A stretch of 6,662 bases of DNA from Wolbachia pipientis. Its GTDB lineage: Bacteria; Pseudomonadota; Alphaproteobacteria; Rickettsiales; Anaplasmataceae. Below, in pieces: positions 5,590 through 6,662 of the stretch. Each line of letters begins with the position of its first letter. Position 1 is the first letter of the stretch. The DNA lies in NCBI RefSeq assembly GCF_023661085.1, contig NZ_JAHDJT010000076.1:1-6662 (forward strand), in the 5' to 3' direction. The notes beneath the pieces are model-generated. The model was not told the DNA's origin. It was given only the letters and a program-made list of their open reading frames with translations, and did no database searches. The position numbers and the translations under genes were made by a program.

Positions 5590-6573
5590 ATGAAAGCGGA
5601 AAATTTCACTAAAGAACAGGTGGTTGGATTCTACAGGAAAATGCTACTCATACGCAGATTTGAGGAAAAAGCAGGACAATTGTATGGAATGGGCTTAATA
5701 GGCGGATTTTGTCACCTATCGATAGGACAAGAGGCAGTTGCAGTTGGAACGCAAGCTGCGTCAAAGTCCGGTGATGCTTTTATCACAAGTTATAGAGACC
5801 ATGGTTTAATGCTGGCATGTGGCTCTGATCCAAACGTTGTGATGGCAGAACTGGCTGGTAAAGAAACGGGATGCTCAAAAGGTAAAGGTGGTTCGATGCA
5901 TATCTTTGATATTGAAAAAAAATTCTTTGGTGGACATGGAATAGTGAGTGCACAGGTTCCAATTGGCACAGGGATAGCATTTGCTAATAAATATAAGAAA
6001 AAAGACAACGTGGTATTCACGTATTTTGGCGACGGCGCTACAAACCAAGGGCAAACATATGAATCATTCAATATGGCAGCTTTATGGAAGTTACCTGTGG
6101 TTTATATTATAGAGAATAACGGATATGCCATGGGCACTTCTGTAGAAAGATCAACTTTAGTAACTGAGTTATATAGGAGAGGAGAGGGTTTTGGCATTCC
6201 TGGAAAGCAAGTTGATGGAATGGATTTCTTCTCTGTTTATGAAGCGACAAGTGAAGCAGCCAAGTACGTGCGTAGCGGAAAAGGGCCTATTCTGCTTGAA
6301 ATGAAGACATATCGATATCGCGGTCATTCGATGTCAGATCCTGCAACTTATCGTTCAAAAGAAGAAGTTGAAGATATGAAGCAAAACCACGATCCTATAA
6401 GCACTTTGAGGAAGTACATGGTAGATAATAAGATTGCTTCAGAGGAAGAATGCAAAGTAATGGATAAAGAAGTGCGCGATTTAGTGAAAAAATCAGAAGA
6501 TTTTGCCAAAAATAGCAAAGAACCAAGCGTTGATGAGTTATATACTGATATTTACAAATCTATCAACCGTTAA
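5590..6573 (+). CDS. pdhA: Pyruvate dehydrogenase E1 component, alpha subunit
   Basis: With the beta subunit PdhB this forms the thiamine-diphosphate-dependent E1 of the pyruvate dehydrogenase complex, decarboxylating pyruvate and passing the acetyl group to lipoyl-E2 in the cytoplasm. The domain is full length (327 residues). ITSYRDHG (65-72) is near the active site. The thiamine-diphosphate and Mg binding motif runs from GDG (147-149) to NN (176-177). YRYRGHSMSDP (241-251) matches the conserved active-site loop of E1 alpha. The frame is open back to an ATG at 5503, but that would add 29 unlike-family residues and overlap hemJ. The ATG at 5590 gives MKAENFTKEQVVGFYRKMLL, the expected start, with a purine-rich GAAAAAGAAA just upstream. 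pdhB is not next to it in the visible part: only 89 bases follow, holding the repeated promoter element. Confidence 0.95.
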   Translation: MKAENFTKEQVVGFYRKMLLIRRFEEKAGQLYGMGLIGGFCHLSIGQEAVAVGTQAASKSGDAFITSYRDHGLMLACGSDPNVVMAELAGKETGCSKGKGGSMHIFDIEKKFFGGHGIVSAQVPIGTGIAFANKYKKKDNVVFTYFGDGATNQGQTYESFNMAALWKLPVVYIIENNGYAMGTSVERSTLVTELYRRGEGFGIPGKQVDGMDFFSVYEATSEAAKYVRSGKGPILLEMKTYRYRGHSMSDPATYRSKEEVEDMKQNHDPISTLRKYMVDNKIASEEECKVMDKEVRDLVKKSEDFAKNSKEPSVDELYTDIYKSINR

Positions 6574-6577
6574 CTGT

Positions 6578-6622
6578 AAAAAACTACTTGACAACCTTTG
6601 CCAGTCTCATTATTATAGTATT
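6578..6622 (+). repeat. 45-bp promoter-containing repeat, right copy
   Basis: It starts 4 bases after the pdhA stop codon and matches the left copy (125-169, minus strand) at 41 of 45 positions without gaps. The match starts abruptly in an A run, with little similarity upstream of it. Weak similarity continues on the downstream side to about 6655. Confidence 0.75.
6588..6616 (+). promoter_or_regulatory. Sigma-70-like promoter after pdhA, right copy of the element
   Basis: Perfect TTGACA (6588-6593), a 17-base spacer (6594-6610) and TATTAT (6611-6616; 5 of 6). Transcription would begin near 6623 and run off the right edge, presumably into a gene whose start is beyond 6662. No ATG-led frame of note is visible before the edge. 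Confidence 0.6.
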
Positions 6623-6662
6623 GAAGCTATTTGTTTAACTTCCCAATCTGTACAGGTTAAAA

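Noticed and set aside
1..6662. CRISPR array, insertion sequence, prophage or defence module
   Set aside because: No regularly spaced repeats, transposase motifs, phage structural genes or toxin-antitoxin pair could be identified on either strand.

Overview
The window looks like chromosomal DNA from an obligate intracellular alphaproteobacterium of the Rickettsiales, most likely Wolbachia. The evidence is low GC content, Rickettsiales-style proteins (a stand-alone pyruvate dehydrogenase E1 alpha of 327 residues, HemJ, DapB, a lone PstB), non-ATG starts, weak ribosome binding sites, and decayed genes beside intact housekeeping genes. The assignment rests on recognising protein families by eye, not on a database search.

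Left part (1-1702), decaying DNA. A gene running off the left edge on the minus strand starts at 80. It has a well-formed sigma-70-type promoter about 50 bases upstream. Behind it lies the wreck of a DsbD-family thiol:disulfide interchange gene (268-1164, minus), broken by one in-frame stop and at least two single-base frameshifts, with its C-terminal thioredoxin part eroded. Next come a 12-bp palindrome, a broken tRNA-His (GTG) gene that has lost one side of its anticodon stem, and a probable remnant of a small protein gene with two frame breaks. A leader containing a strong Shine-Dalgarno sequence and a 15-codon ORF then leads into dapB.

Middle part (1703-4427), intact and tightly packed. 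dapB (lysine/diaminopimelate branch, for peptidoglycan precursor) overlaps pstB (phosphate ABC transporter ATPase) by ATGA. pstB converges on dxr (isoprenoid MEP pathway), and one palindromic TTAA supplies the stop codons of both genes.

Right part (4428-6662). Upstream of dxr on the same strand is an unrecognised 167-residue acidic protein with a His/Asp/Met/Gly-rich tail and a very good promoter of its own. Then hemJ (minus; haem biosynthesis) and pdhA (plus; pyruvate to acetyl-CoA) diverge from a 54-bp gap. Just past pdhA there is a second, nearly identical copy (41/45) of the promoter element seen near the left edge, in opposite orientation.

I found no CRISPR array, intact transposon, phage module or defence system. 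The intact genes are ordinary metabolism. The less ordinary material is the duplicated promoter cassette, the pseudogenes (one protein, one tRNA, one uncertain) and the His-rich orphan protein.
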